DNA of 64,000 nucleotides from Nocardioides campestrisoli (GTDB taxonomy: Bacteria > Actinomycetota > Actinomycetes > Propionibacteriales > Nocardioidaceae). Under the pieces are notes generated by a model. The model was not told the origin of the DNA, made no database searches, and saw only the letters and a list, made by a program, of their open reading frames with translations. Position 1 is the stretch's first letter. Every line of letters begins with the position of its first letter. The stretch is from assembly GCF_013624435.2 (NCBI RefSeq), contig NZ_CP061768.1, positions 1,766,001-1,830,000 of the forward strand, in the 5' to 3' direction. The translations under genes were made by a program, and so were the position numbers. Positions 34,202 through 43,103 of this stretch are shown in pieces.

Positions 34202-35095
34202 ATGGCCGCCGAGACCTCCTCCCCGCTCGGTTGGCAGCGGTACACGTTCTCCATCGTGGGTGTGCAGAAGTCCGGGACCTCGACCCTGTCGGCGCTCTTC
34301 AACGCGCACGTCAACATCGCCAAGGCCCCGCGCAAGGAGATCCACTACTTCGACAAGGACCACGTCGACTGGAGCGCGACGGACCACGCCGACTACGGGG
34401 TGCCACGCCGTCGCCGGGTCCACCAGCACATGGGCGACGCCACCCCGCGGTACCTGGCATGGCCCGGGGCGCTGGAGCGGATGCAGCGCTACGACCCGGG
34501 CATGCTCCTGATGGCGATCTTCCGTGACCCGCTGGACCGGCTCTTCTCGCACTGGACGATGCTTCGCCTGCGGCACGGCGAGGCGGGGCCGGACTGGGCG
34601 GAGTTCACGGCCTGGCGGCCCGACGGCATGCCGGACCGGGTCCCGGCCGACCTGCGGGGCAAGGCCGACCCAGAGCGCTTCCAGCGCGCCTCCGGGGTGC
34701 TGCGGGGCTACTACGGCAGCCAGGTGCGACGAGGACTGTCGCTCTTCGGTCGCGAGCAGTGGCTCTTCATGGACTTCACCTCGTTCCTCGCCGACCACCG
34801 GCGACACCTGGACCAGGGCACCGACTTCCTGGGCCTGCCGAGGTTCGAGACCCATCCCGAGCTGCGTCACCTGATGAAGGCGACGGGCGAGATCTCCGGC
34901 ACGCCGCCCACCGGGGACGAGCTGCTCGAGCTGGCCCGGCTCTACCAGCCCGAGGTGGCCGAGTACGCAGCGCTCACCGGCCTGCCCGTGGACCACTGGA
35001 CCACGGTGCGGCTGCTCGACGGCCGGATGGACGCCGACGAGCTGGCGGCCCGGTACGCCGCGAAGGCGGGGCTCACGCCCTCGGGCCGCCGCTGA
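34202..35095 (+). CDS. PAPS-dependent sulfotransferase
   Basis: A 297-aa sulfotransferase of the Sulfotransfer_1/3 type, which moves sulfate from PAPS to a hydroxyl or amine. The 5'-phosphosulfate-binding loop is FSIVGVQKSGTSTLSALF, HYFDKD is the typical following strand, and the 3'-phosphate motif is LLMAIFRDPLDRLFSHW. The acceptor is unknown; a glycan or glycolipid is possible. ATG 34202 is preceded by TAATCT (34188–34193) with 8 nt between, so the transcript may be leaderless. In-frame sequence upstream runs into the rpsA terminator and is excluded. Confidence 0.87.
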   Translation: MAAETSSPLGWQRYTFSIVGVQKSGTSTLSALFNAHVNIAKAPRKEIHYFDKDHVDWSATDHADYGVPRRRRVHQHMGDATPRYLAWPGALERMQRYDPGMLLMAIFRDPLDRLFSHWTMLRLRHGEAGPDWAEFTAWRPDGMPDRVPADLRGKADPERFQRASGVLRGYYGSQVRRGLSLFGREQWLFMDFTSFLADHRRHLDQGTDFLGLPRFETHPELRHLMKATGEISGTPPTGDELLELARLYQPEVAEYAALTGLPVDHWTTVRLLDGRMDADELAARYAAKAGLTPSGRR

Positions 35096-35162
35096 GCCGG
35101 ATCAGGCGGAGCCCCGTACGCTCGTCGAGTCCCAGCAGTCAGCAGGAGGGTGGAGGAGCACG

Positions 35163-35786
35163 GTGCGAGTCGGACTGACCGGAGGCGTGGCGTCGGGGAA
35201 GAGCACGGTCTCGACGATTCTCGCCGAGCTCGGGGCCGTCGTGATCGACGCCGACCAGCTCGCTCGTGAGGTGGTCGCCCCCGGGTCGGACGGGCTCCGG
35301 CTGGTGGTCGAGGAGTTCGGCCCCGCGGTGCTGACCCCCGACGGAGAGCTCGACCGGCCGGCACTGGGCGCCCTGGTCTTCGCCGACACCGAGCGGCGTC
35401 GGGCGCTCGAGGCGATCATCCACCCCCGGGTCCGCCAGCGGGCCGCCGAGCTGGAGGCCGCCGCGTCCCCGGACGCGGTGGTCGTCCACGACATCCCGCT
35501 GCTGGTCGAGACAGGCCAGGCGGATGCCTTCGACGCGGTCCTCGTGGTCGACGTCCCGGTCGAGCTGCAGCTGGACCGGATGGTCGAGCTGCGTGGAGCC
35601 ACCCGCGAGGAGGCGCAGGCTCGGATCGACGCGCAGGCCTCCCGCGAGCAGCGGCTCGCCGCGGCGACGTACGTCATCGACAACACCGGCGACCTGGACG
35701 CGCTGCGTGCGCGGGTGACGGCGGTCCTGGCGCAGCTGCGCGACCCCTCCGGCGTCGAGCAGGGGGCTGCGGGAGGCGGGCGGTGA
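35163..35786 (+). CDS. coaE: Dephospho-CoA kinase
   Basis: Dephospho-CoA kinase phosphorylates the 3'-hydroxyl of dephospho-CoA in the last step of coenzyme A synthesis (207 aa). The P-loop is LTGGVASGKSTVS, followed by the substrate region VIDADQLAREVVAPGSDGL. HDIPLLVETG is the CoA-domain motif, and RIDAQASREQRLAAATYVIDNTG is the conserved C-terminal block. The actinobacterial fusion with a C-terminal DUF/GrpB-like domain is absent. GTG 35163 follows GGAGG. The stop overlaps the next GTG by 4 nt. rpsA–coaE proximity is a common actinobacterial arrangement; here a sulfotransferase gene sits between them. Confidence 0.96.
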   Translation: MRVGLTGGVASGKSTVSTILAELGAVVIDADQLAREVVAPGSDGLRLVVEEFGPAVLTPDGELDRPALGALVFADTERRRALEAIIHPRVRQRAAELEAAASPDAVVVHDIPLLVETGQADAFDAVLVVDVPVELQLDRMVELRGATREEAQARIDAQASREQRLAAATYVIDNTGDLDALRARVTAVLAQLRDPSGVEQGAAGGGR

Positions 35787-37096
35787 TCGGCTCCCTGCGA
35801 TCGATGGCGGTCACGGTGGGTCTCGCCGTGGCCCTGACCGGGTGCGGGCTCGTCGGCGACCGCGGCGGGTCGGGCGACGCAGCCCCCGCGACCTCGACCC
35901 GGGACCGGGGCACCGCCTCGTCCGGGCCGGGGGAGGCCCGGACGGACGAGCCCCTGCCCTGGGGTCCCACGGTGGCAGAGCTGGAGCAGGCGCGTGCCCT
36001 GGTCAGGGGATGGACGCCCGAGCAGCTGGCCGGTCAGGTCATCGTCGGCCGCTACCACTCCACCGACCCTCAGGTGGCCGCGGAGATGGTCTCCGACCTC
36101 CACCTCGCCGGCGTCTCGGTCACCTCCGGCAACGTGCTGGACGCCGACCAGGTGCGCGCGACCACCCGGGCGGTCACCGAGGCGCACGCGGCGTCCGGGC
36201 GCACGTTCCCGCCGGTGATCGGGGTGGACGAGGAAGGCGGGTCGGTGGCCCACCTGCGGGGGATCGCGAGCACCTTCCCGGCGTTCCGGGCGGCCGGTGA
36301 CGTCATCGACGAGGACCGGGCGACCTCGGGCCGCCAGGGGCGCGCCCTGGTACGGAAGGCCTACCGGGCCTCGGGCCTGGAGCTGCGCTCCTTCGGCTTC
36401 ACCTGGGTCTTCGCTCCGGTCGCCGACGTCACCATCGGCACCGCGGATCCGACCATCGGCAGCCGCTCCCCGTCCTCGGACCCGCGGACGGCAGGCATCG
36501 CCTCGGCGGCCGCGGTTCGCGGGTACAACGCCTCGGGCATCGTGTCGACCACCAAGCACTACCCCGGCCACGGCAGCGCCACCGCGGACTCGCACCTGGA
36601 GCTGCCCACCCTGGACACGCCGCTGGCGGAGCTGACCGCACGCGACCTGCTGCCCTTCAAGACCAGCATCCGGGCGGGCGCACCCTCGGTGATGATGAGC
36701 CACCTGGAGGTGACGGCGCTGGAGGCGGGCCTGCCGGCCACCCTGGCACCGCGGGTCTATGCCCACCTGCGCGACGAGATGGGCTTCGGTGGCGTCGCCA
36801 TCACCGACTCGCTCGGAATGGGCGCAGTCGCCGAGCTGGAGCTGCCCGCCGTACGCGCCCTGGAGGCGGGGGCCGACCTGCTGCTGATGCCGGTGGACAC
36901 CCGCCGGACCCACGCGCACGTGGTGGAGGCGATCAAGGAGGGTCGGCTCTCCCGGGAGCGCGTCGAGGACGCCGCCAGCCGGGTGGTGGCGCTCCAGCAG
37001 TGGCAGCAGCGCACGGCCGGCGAGGTCGAGGTCCCGATCGACGCCACGGAACAGGCACAGGCGGCAGCCTCCGAGCTGGAGGCTGCCGCCTGGTGA
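35783..37096 (+). CDS. Glycoside hydrolase family 3 lipoprotein (beta-N-acetylhexosaminidase type)
   Basis: A secreted lipoprotein (437 aa) of the GH3 NagZ-like group that removes N-acetylglucosamine from peptidoglycan fragments or glycans. The lipobox is LTGC (AVALTGCGLVG). Catalytic landmarks are VIGVDEEGGSVAHLRG, the loop motif STTKHYPGHGSATADSHLELP with its His general acid/base dyad, and the nucleophile Asp in GVAITDSLGMGA. It is coupled to coaE by a GTGA overlap. The lipoprotein signal places it outside, unlike the cytoplasmic NagZ of Gram-negatives. It is convergent with the sigma factor gene. Confidence 0.9.
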   Translation: MIGSLRSMAVTVGLAVALTGCGLVGDRGGSGDAAPATSTRDRGTASSGPGEARTDEPLPWGPTVAELEQARALVRGWTPEQLAGQVIVGRYHSTDPQVAAEMVSDLHLAGVSVTSGNVLDADQVRATTRAVTEAHAASGRTFPPVIGVDEEGGSVAHLRGIASTFPAFRAAGDVIDEDRATSGRQGRALVRKAYRASGLELRSFGFTWVFAPVADVTIGTADPTIGSRSPSSDPRTAGIASAAAVRGYNASGIVSTTKHYPGHGSATADSHLELPTLDTPLAELTARDLLPFKTSIRAGAPSVMMSHLEVTALEAGLPATLAPRVYAHLRDEMGFGGVAITDSLGMGAVAELELPAVRALEAGADLLLMPVDTRRTHAHVVEAIKEGRLSRERVEDAASRVVALQQWQQRTAGEVEVPIDATEQAQAAASELEAAAW

Positions 37097-37135
37097 GGAC
37101 GCCGGGGTGAGGACCCTGCGGGGGTGCTACGCCGC

Positions 37136-38101
37136 TCAGGCAGCGAGGTCCGGGTCGCCGAGCCGGCGCAGCTTCTGCAGCGCCTCCCGCTCGAGCTGAC
37201 GCACCCGCTCGGCCGAGATGCCGTGGCGTGCGCCGATGTCGGCGAGCTTGTGCTGGCGACCGTCGACCAGCCCGTACCGGGCGCGGACGATGTCGGCCGA
37301 GCGCTCGTCGAGCTGGCCCACGAGGCTGTTCAGCCGGTCGCGGGACTCCACGTCGAGCACGCTCAGGTCGGGGCTGGGGGCGGTCTCCTGGGCCATCAGG
37401 TCGCCCAGGGAGGTGTCGCCGTCCTCGTCGATCGGGGTGTCCAGGGAGACGTGGTCGCGGCCCCAGGCAAGCAGGTCGAGGACCCGCTCGAACTCCATCC
37501 CGAGCTCGTCGGCGATCTCCTGCGGGTCTGGCTCGCGGCCCAGTTGGCGCTCGAGCGTGCGGCGGGCGCTGCCGACCTGGTTGAGCTCCTCGACCACGTG
37601 CACCGGCAGCCGCACGACGCGGGCCTGCTGGGCGATGCCGCGGGTGATCGCCTGACGGACCCACCAGGTGGCGTACGTCGAGAACTTGTAGCCCTTGGTG
37701 TAGTCGAACTTCTCCACGGCTCGGATCAGGCCGGTGTTGCCCTCCTGGATCAGGTCCAGCATGGGCATCTGGGCCCGGCCGTACTTGCGGGCGATGGAGA
37801 CCACGAGCCGCAGGTTCGCGGTGATGAACGTGTCCACCGCCTTGCGTCCCTCCTCGGCGAGCCACTCCAGCTCCTCCTCGGTGGCCCGCATCGGGGCGCC
37901 GCCCTTACGGCGGCCGACGCGCCCCTCGCGCAGGAGCGCCTCGGCCATGAGACCGGCCTCGATGGTCTTGGAGAGCTCGACCTCGCGGGCGGCGTCCAGC
38001 AGCGGGGTGCGGGCGATCTCGTCGAGGTAGAGCCCGACGCTGTCCCGCCCCTCGATCTCCCGGGTCGTGCCGGGGGTGCGTGCTGCCGTACGAGTTGTCA
38101 T
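37136..38101 (-). CDS. Group 2 sigma-70 factor (SigB/HrdD-like)
   Basis: A 321-aa sigma factor resembling the primary one but lacking region 1.1. Region 1.2 is DSVGLYLDEIARTPLLDAAREVELSKTIE. Region 2 is [57 protein letters not shown]. Region 4.2 is DIGARHGISAERVRQLEREALQKLRRLG. ATG 38101 follows AGGAGG with a 6-nt spacer. Regions 2.3–2.4 are nearly identical to those of SigA at 46430–47866, so overlapping promoter recognition is expected. Such factors serve stress or stationary-phase roles. The upstream region holds two inverted repeats. Confidence 0.93.
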   Translation of the reverse strand: MTTRTAARTPGTTREIEGRDSVGLYLDEIARTPLLDAAREVELSKTIEAGLMAEALLREGRVGRRKGGAPMRATEEELEWLAEEGRKAVDTFITANLRLVVSIARKYGRAQMPMLDLIQEGNTGLIRAVEKFDYTKGYKFSTYATWWVRQAITRGIAQQARVVRLPVHVVEELNQVGSARRTLERQLGREPDPQEIADELGMEFERVLDLLAWGRDHVSLDTPIDEDGDTSLGDLMAQETAPSPDLSVLDVESRDRLNSLVGQLDERSADIVRARYGLVDGRQHKLADIGARHGISAERVRQLEREALQKLRRLGDPDLAA

Positions 38102-38197
38102 CTGACGCCTCCTGCTCCGTGACCGCCGTGCATCGGTCACATCGTGGTCAACGACCCGGGGGAGCCGCTCATTCCCCGGAACCCTGCGGGCCGCCTA

Positions 38198-38263
38198 CTT
38201 GTGTGCCTCTCACAAGCAACGACGTACCAGACCGGGCGAGAGTTGCCGCTCAGGCCAACTCTC
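38198..38263. promoter_or_regulatory. Two inverted repeats upstream of the group 2 sigma gene
   Basis: CTTGTG–n7–CACAAG (38198–38216) and the perfect 8-bp arms GAGAGTTG–n10–CAACTCTC (38238–38263) lie 97–162 nt upstream of the sigma factor start, in a 252-nt gap before the convergent-side peptidase end. They look like operators or RNA hairpins; neither has a terminator tail. Confidence 0.45.
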
Positions 38264-38353
38264 AGGGACTTCTCAGGGGTGGCGCGCCCCGGCTGGGTCG
38301 TCGCCGCACGGGTACCCCCGACCTCCGAGGCGCATGCACGGCGGAGCCCGGCG

Positions 38354-40528
38354 TCAGGAACCGACCGCGGAACGCGGTGCCACCTCCGCCAGGCCCATCC
38401 GGTCCAGGATCCAGGCCAGGGAGAACGCGCGGTCGTGCCAGGCCTTGTAACGACCCGAGACGCCGCCGTGCCCGGCGGACATCTCGGTGCGCAGCAGGAA
38501 GTCGCGCCGGCCGGTCGCGGTCGCGCGCAGCCGGGCCACCCACTTGGCCGGCTCCACGAACAGCACCCGGGTGTCGTTCAGCGACGTCTCGGCCAGCACC
38601 GGCGGGTAGTCGACGGCCGCCACGTTGTCGTACGGCGCGTACCCGGCGATCCGGGCGTAGGCCTCCGGGTCGCCCTCGGGGTTGCCCCACTCGTCGTACT
38701 CCCCGACGGTCAACGGCAGGCTCGCGTCGAGCATCGTGGTGAGGGTGTCGACGAACGGGACGGCCGCGACCACACCGGCGAAGAGCTCGGGTGCCTCGTT
38801 GAGCGCCGCGCCCACGAGCAGGCCGCCGGCGCTGCCGCCCTCGGCGACGAGGGTGTCGGGGGAGGACCAGCCGCTCTCGACCAGGTGGCGGGCGGCGTCG
38901 ACGAAGTCGTGGAAGGAGTTCTCCTTGTGCTCGAGCTTGCCCAGGTCGTACCACCGGCGCCCCATCTCGCCGCCGCCCCGCACGTGGGCGATGGCGAACG
39001 CGGCGCCCCGGTCCAGCAGGGAGAGCCGCGAGGGGGAGAAGTAGGGGTCGATGGAGGCCTCGTACGCGCCGTACCCGTAGAGCAGGGTGGGCAGCGGGCC
39101 CGTCTCCCGGGCCCCGCGGCGGCAGACCAGGCTGACCGGGACCAGCTCGCCGTCCCGGGCCGGGGCCCAGATCCGGTGCTCCTCGTACTGCTCGGGGTCG
39201 TAGCCGCCGAGCACCGGCATACGGCGCAGCAGGGTGAGCTCTCGGGTGCGTACGTCGTAGTCGTAGACCGAGGAGGGGACCGTCAGCGAGGTGTAGCCGA
39301 GCCGGACCACCGGCTGGTCGAAGGACGGGTTGGCGCCCGAGCCGATGGTGTAGACCTCCTGGTCGAACTCGACCAGGTAGTCCTCGCCGGGGCCCTCGGG
39401 ACCGAGCTCGATGATGCGCAGCTGGGTCAGCCCCTGGCTGCGCTGGTGCACGACGAGGTGCCCGGCGAACGCGTCGACGTCCTCCAGCCGGACCGCGGGG
39501 TCGTGCGGCACCAGCGGCTCCCAGTCGGCGGGGTCCGTGGGGGTCGGCGCGGCCGTCGCCAGCTCGAAGTCCGGGCCCGACCCGTTGTGCAGCACCAGGA
39601 AGACCTCGCGTCCGCCGACGACCGCGGGCTCGAGGCTGTACTCCAGGCCCTCCCGGCGCGGGGACCAGACGACGAAGCCGCGCTCGGGGCTGCGGGCGTC
39701 CTTCACCTGCCACTCGGTCGTCGTCTTCGAGCCGCTGACCACGAAGAGGAACCGGTCGTCGCGGCTGCGGCCGACGCCGACCCAGAACCGGGCGTCCTCC
39801 TCGTGGAAGACGAGCTCGTCCTCGTCCTGCGCAGTGCCCAGGCGGTGGCGCCACACCTTGTCGGAGCGCCAAGCCTCGTCGACGGTCGTGTAGTAGAAGC
39901 CGGTGCCGTCCGGGTCCCAGGTCACCCCGCCGAGAACCCCCTCGACCACGTCGTCGAGCAGCCGGTCGCCCTCGAGCTCCTTGACCCGTACGGTGTAGCG
40001 CTCGTCGCCCTCGGTGTCGACGGCCCAGGCGAGGAGGCGGCCGTCCAGGCTGAGTGCGGAGCCGCCCAGCGAGAAGAACTCGTGACCCTCCGCCAAGGCG
40101 TCCAGGTCCAGCAGGACCTCCTCGCCCGGGAGGGCGGGCTGATCGGGGCTGGCCTTGCCGTCCGGCTGCGGAGGCGTCCAGTCGTCCTCGTCCTGGACCG
40201 GCACCCGGCAGGTCGCGCCGTACTCCCGGCCCTCGAAGGAGCGCGAGTAGAACCACCAGCCGCGCTTGCGCGTGGGCACCGAGAGGTCCGTCTCCTGGGT
40301 GCGGGACTTGATCTCCTCGAAGATCCGCTCCCGGAGCGGGGCCAGGTGCGCGGTCCGCTGCTCGGTCCAGGCGTTCTCGGCCTCCAGGTGGGCCAGGACC
40401 TCGGGCGACTCCTTGTCGCGCAGCCAGTCGTAGTCGTCGGTCCGTTCCACCCCGTGCCACGTGTGGGTGACGGGGCGGCGGGGCGCCACCGGGGGAGCGG
40501 AGAGGGGGCCGGCGGGGGTCTGGGTCAT
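38354..40528 (-). CDS. S9 family oligopeptidase (oligopeptidase B-like)
   Basis: A 724-aa cytoplasmic serine peptidase of the prolyl oligopeptidase family. An N-terminal beta-propeller (roughly residues 60–420) restricts entry to small peptides. The alpha/beta-hydrolase domain has the nucleophile in VAEGGSAGGLLVGA, YGYGAYEASIDPYFSPSRLSLLDRG before it, and ALNDTRV- and SAGHGG-type Asp and His regions (ETSLNDTRVLFVEPAKW; RTEMSAGHGGVSGRYK). The pattern is closest to oligopeptidase B, which cleaves after basic residues. ATG 40528 lies 6 nt after a minus-strand TACCCT, which suggests a leaderless mRNA. Confidence 0.92.
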   Translation of the reverse strand: MTQTPAGPLSAPPVAPRRPVTHTWHGVERTDDYDWLRDKESPEVLAHLEAENAWTEQRTAHLAPLRERIFEEIKSRTQETDLSVPTRKRGWWFYSRSFEGREYGATCRVPVQDEDDWTPPQPDGKASPDQPALPGEEVLLDLDALAEGHEFFSLGGSALSLDGRLLAWAVDTEGDERYTVRVKELEGDRLLDDVVEGVLGGVTWDPDGTGFYYTTVDEAWRSDKVWRHRLGTAQDEDELVFHEEDARFWVGVGRSRDDRFLFVVSGSKTTTEWQVKDARSPERGFVVWSPRREGLEYSLEPAVVGGREVFLVLHNGSGPDFELATAAPTPTDPADWEPLVPHDPAVRLEDVDAFAGHLVVHQRSQGLTQLRIIELGPEGPGEDYLVEFDQEVYTIGSGANPSFDQPVVRLGYTSLTVPSSVYDYDVRTRELTLLRRMPVLGGYDPEQYEEHRIWAPARDGELVPVSLVCRRGARETGPLPTLLYGYGAYEASIDPYFSPSRLSLLDRGAAFAIAHVRGGGEMGRRWYDLGKLEHKENSFHDFVDAARHLVESGWSSPDTLVAEGGSAGGLLVGAALNEAPELFAGVVAAVPFVDTLTTMLDASLPLTVGEYDEWGNPEGDPEAYARIAGYAPYDNVAAVDYPPVLAETSLNDTRVLFVEPAKWVARLRATATGRRDFLLRTEMSAGHGGVSGRYKAWHDRAFSLAWILDRMGLAEVAPRSAVGS

Positions 40529-40575
40529 GGGCCGAGGGTAGCCAGCCGGTACGACGGGGCCGACGGCCCGGCGGG

Positions 40576-41910
40576 TCACTCCGCGGGGACCGGGCCGGGC
40601 GTCAGCAGCGGGTCGTCCTCGCGGAAGGAGCGGACCGGGCCGGGCGGCGTCGTCGCCGTCTCGAACCGGACGGTCACCACCCCGCGGCCTGACCCCCAGA
40701 CCCAGCCGGGCCCCAGATCGGCGTGCACGACGTCCATGCCCGGGCGCCAGCCGGTCCCGCGCCGGGGTGGCTCCACCATCTCGGTGGGCTCCGTGGACTC
40801 GGTGCCGTCCTCCACCGGAGTCTCGGGCTCCTCCGGCTCGTCACCGAAGAGACCGTCCTGGATCCAGTCCGCCAGGCCGGAGACCCCCACCCCGAGCAGG
40901 CGGACGCCGCCGGAGGTGTCCAGGTCGCCCAGCAGGCGGCGGGCCAGCCGGCCGATCACCTGGGGGGAGTCGGTGGGCCCTGGGAGGGTCGTGGAACGGC
41001 TGAGCGTGGTGAAGTCGTGCAACCGCACCTTCAAGGTGACGGTGCGTCCCGACAGGCCCTGCTTGGCCAGCCGAGCCGCCACCGCGGAGGCCTGGCGGGT
41101 GATCAGCCCCTCCATCAGCCTGCGGTCGGTCAGGTCGGTGTCGTAGGTGTCCTCCATGCTCACCGACTTGGTCTCGCGCTCGGCGACCACCGGGCGGTCG
41201 TCGCGGCCGCGCGCGAGCGCGTACAGGCCGGTACCCAGGGCCCGGCCCAGGAGCCGCACCAGCTCGTCCTCGCTCACGGCCTCCAGCTGCGCCACCGTGT
41301 GGATCCCGGCCCGGCGCAACCGCTCGGTGGTGGCCGGCCCGACGCCGGGGATGACGCTGGCCGGCAGGGGGCGCAGCAGCTCCTGCTCGGTGCCCGGCGG
41401 GACTACGGTCAGGCCGTCCGGCTTGTCCAGCTCGCTGGCCACCTTGGCGATGAACTTCGAGGAGCCGATCCCCACCGAGGCGGTGAGGCCGCCGGTCACC
41501 TCGCGCACCTCGGCCCGCAGCCGCTCCGCGGTCGCCGTCACGGCGTCGATCCCGAGGTCGTCGAGGCCGGCCGCCTCCAGGTCGACGAACGCCTCGTCCA
41601 GGGAGAGCGGCTCGACCAGCGGCGAGACCGACCGCAGGACGCCCATCACCGCGGCGCTCGCCTGCCGGTAGGCGTGGAACCGCCCGGAGAGGAAGGCGGC
41701 GTGCGGGCACCGCGCGCGGGCCTCGCGCGTCGACATCGCCGAGCGGACCCCGAACACGCGGGCCTCGTAGGAGGCGGTGGAGACCACGCCGCGGCCGCCG
41801 ACCCCGCCGACGATCACGGGCTTGCCGCGCAGCGAGGGCTTGTCGCGCTGCTCGACGGAGGCGAAGAAGGCGTCCAGGTCCAGGTGGAGCACCGAGGCGG
41901 TGCGGCGCAT
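40576..41910 (-). CDS. dinB: DNA polymerase IV
   Basis: A Y-family translesion DNA polymerase (444 aa). The palm motif is VLHLDLDAFFASVEQRDKPSLRGKPVIVGG. The catalytic SLDEAFVDLEA and thumb helix-hairpin-helix (PASVIPGVGPATTERLRRAGIHTVAQL) are intact. The little-finger domain runs from SMEDTYDTDLTDRRLM. After the usual end (SGLADWIQDGLFGDEPEEP) there is an extra acidic linker and a small beta-like domain (GMDVVHADLGPGWVWGSGRGVVTVRFET), which may bind a partner. ATG 41910 follows GGAGGAGAG. No beta-clamp QLxLF peptide is obvious at the extreme end, though DGLF lies near the core boundary. Confidence 0.94.
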   Translation of the reverse strand: MRRTASVLHLDLDAFFASVEQRDKPSLRGKPVIVGGVGGRGVVSTASYEARVFGVRSAMSTREARARCPHAAFLSGRFHAYRQASAAVMGVLRSVSPLVEPLSLDEAFVDLEAAGLDDLGIDAVTATAERLRAEVREVTGGLTASVGIGSSKFIAKVASELDKPDGLTVVPPGTEQELLRPLPASVIPGVGPATTERLRRAGIHTVAQLEAVSEDELVRLLGRALGTGLYALARGRDDRPVVAERETKSVSMEDTYDTDLTDRRLMEGLITRQASAVAARLAKQGLSGRTVTLKVRLHDFTTLSRSTTLPGPTDSPQVIGRLARRLLGDLDTSGGVRLLGVGVSGLADWIQDGLFGDEPEEPETPVEDGTESTEPTEMVEPPRRGTGWRPGMDVVHADLGPGWVWGSGRGVVTVRFETATTPPGPVRSFREDDPLLTPGPVPAE

Positions 41911-42122
41911 CAGCTCTCCTCCGGTCGGGCCATGGCGCCCATTGTGTCGCCCTGGGGCTGGGGATCGTGCTGGGGCTCGCGTCGTGTGGGGGGCTCGGTC
42001 CCTGCCGCCCCGGCCCCCGACGCGTGCACAGGCACAGGACGCGTGAGGTTCTCCCCAGGCCGGGCCGGCGCTCAACCATGTGGACGCCGCGCACCCGGCA
42101 CGGTCGGGGCATGGAGAGACCG

Positions 42123-43067
42123 ATGAACCTGACCGCCCGATCCGCCGAGGACCTGCTCGCCTGCGTCCCCCTGGTGCTGGGATTCGTCCCCCAGGAGTCG
42201 GTGGTGATGCTCGGGCTGGGGTCGGGTGCCGTCCCGCACGCCCGGGTCGACCTGGGGAGTCCCGACGAGCTCGACGGGGCCGTCCGGGCCCTTGTCGGGC
42301 CCGCCGTCCGGCACCGGCTGCGCCGGGTCTCCCTGTTCGTCTTCACCGACCTGGACCGGGCACTCGGTCCGTCCCGCAGGCTGCTGCGGGCCTTCGGTGC
42401 GCGAGGGATCGAGGTCGTCTCGCTGGTGGCCTACGACGGCCGGGTGTGGTGCTGGGCGGACCCGCCGGTGACTGGCACCACCCGCCACCCGTTCGAGGTG
42501 CTGACCCACCCGTTCGTCACCGAGGCGGTGGTCGCCGGCCGGGTGGTCATGGCCTCGCGCGAGGAGCTGGCCCGGTCCCTCGACCCGCTGCCTGTCCGGG
42601 TGGCGGCCGTCTCCGCGGCGCTGGCCCGGACCCGACGACCTGCGCCGGGCTGGGTGCGCGAGACCACCGCGGCGCTGGTGCGGCAGCAGGCCGCGCCGAA
42701 CGCGGCGCAGACCGCCACGCTGGTCCTCGCGACGGCGACGGCTGCGTTGCGCGACGAGGCGTGGGGCGAGGTCTCGCGGGCCGAGGCGCCCTCGCACGTC
42801 GACGTGTGGCGCACCGTCCTGCGCTCCTGCCCGCCCGGGCACGCGGCCGGGCCGGCCGCGGTGCTCGCCTTCCTGGCCTGGCGGGCGGGGGAGGGGGCGC
42901 TGGCCTGGTGCGCGGTGGAGGTCGCGCACCGCGGCCCGGGCACCTGCTCGCTCACGGAGCTGGTCGTCGAGCTCCTCGAGCAGGCGATCTCCCCGGACGC
43001 GTGGCCGCCTCCGGCTCCGGAGTCCTCCGAGGTCCGCGTCCTGAGGGGAAGACGCCCGGCGCGATGA
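42123..43067 (+). CDS. DUF4192 family protein
   Basis: A 314-aa protein recognised as DUF4192 from its start MNLTARSAEDLLACVPLVLGFVPQESVVMLGL and the block VSLFVFTDLDRALGPSRRLLRAFGARGIEVVSLVAYDGRVW. These proteins are widespread in actinobacteria and their function is unknown. ATG 42123 has GGAGAG upstream; ATG 42111 is 4 codons earlier and also possible. The gene is divergent from dinB. The 212-nt gap between them shows no clear regulatory motif. Confidence 0.87.
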   Translation: MNLTARSAEDLLACVPLVLGFVPQESVVMLGLGSGAVPHARVDLGSPDELDGAVRALVGPAVRHRLRRVSLFVFTDLDRALGPSRRLLRAFGARGIEVVSLVAYDGRVWCWADPPVTGTTRHPFEVLTHPFVTEAVVAGRVVMASREELARSLDPLPVRVAAVSAALARTRRPAPGWVRETTAALVRQQAAPNAAQTATLVLATATAALRDEAWGEVSRAEAPSHVDVWRTVLRSCPPGHAAGPAAVLAFLAWRAGEGALAWCAVEVAHRGPGTCSLTELVVELLEQAISPDAWPPPAPESSEVRVLRGRRPAR

Positions 43068-43103
43068 GCGAGCGGGACGGGTCCACGTGGCTATCGTGTG
43101 CCC

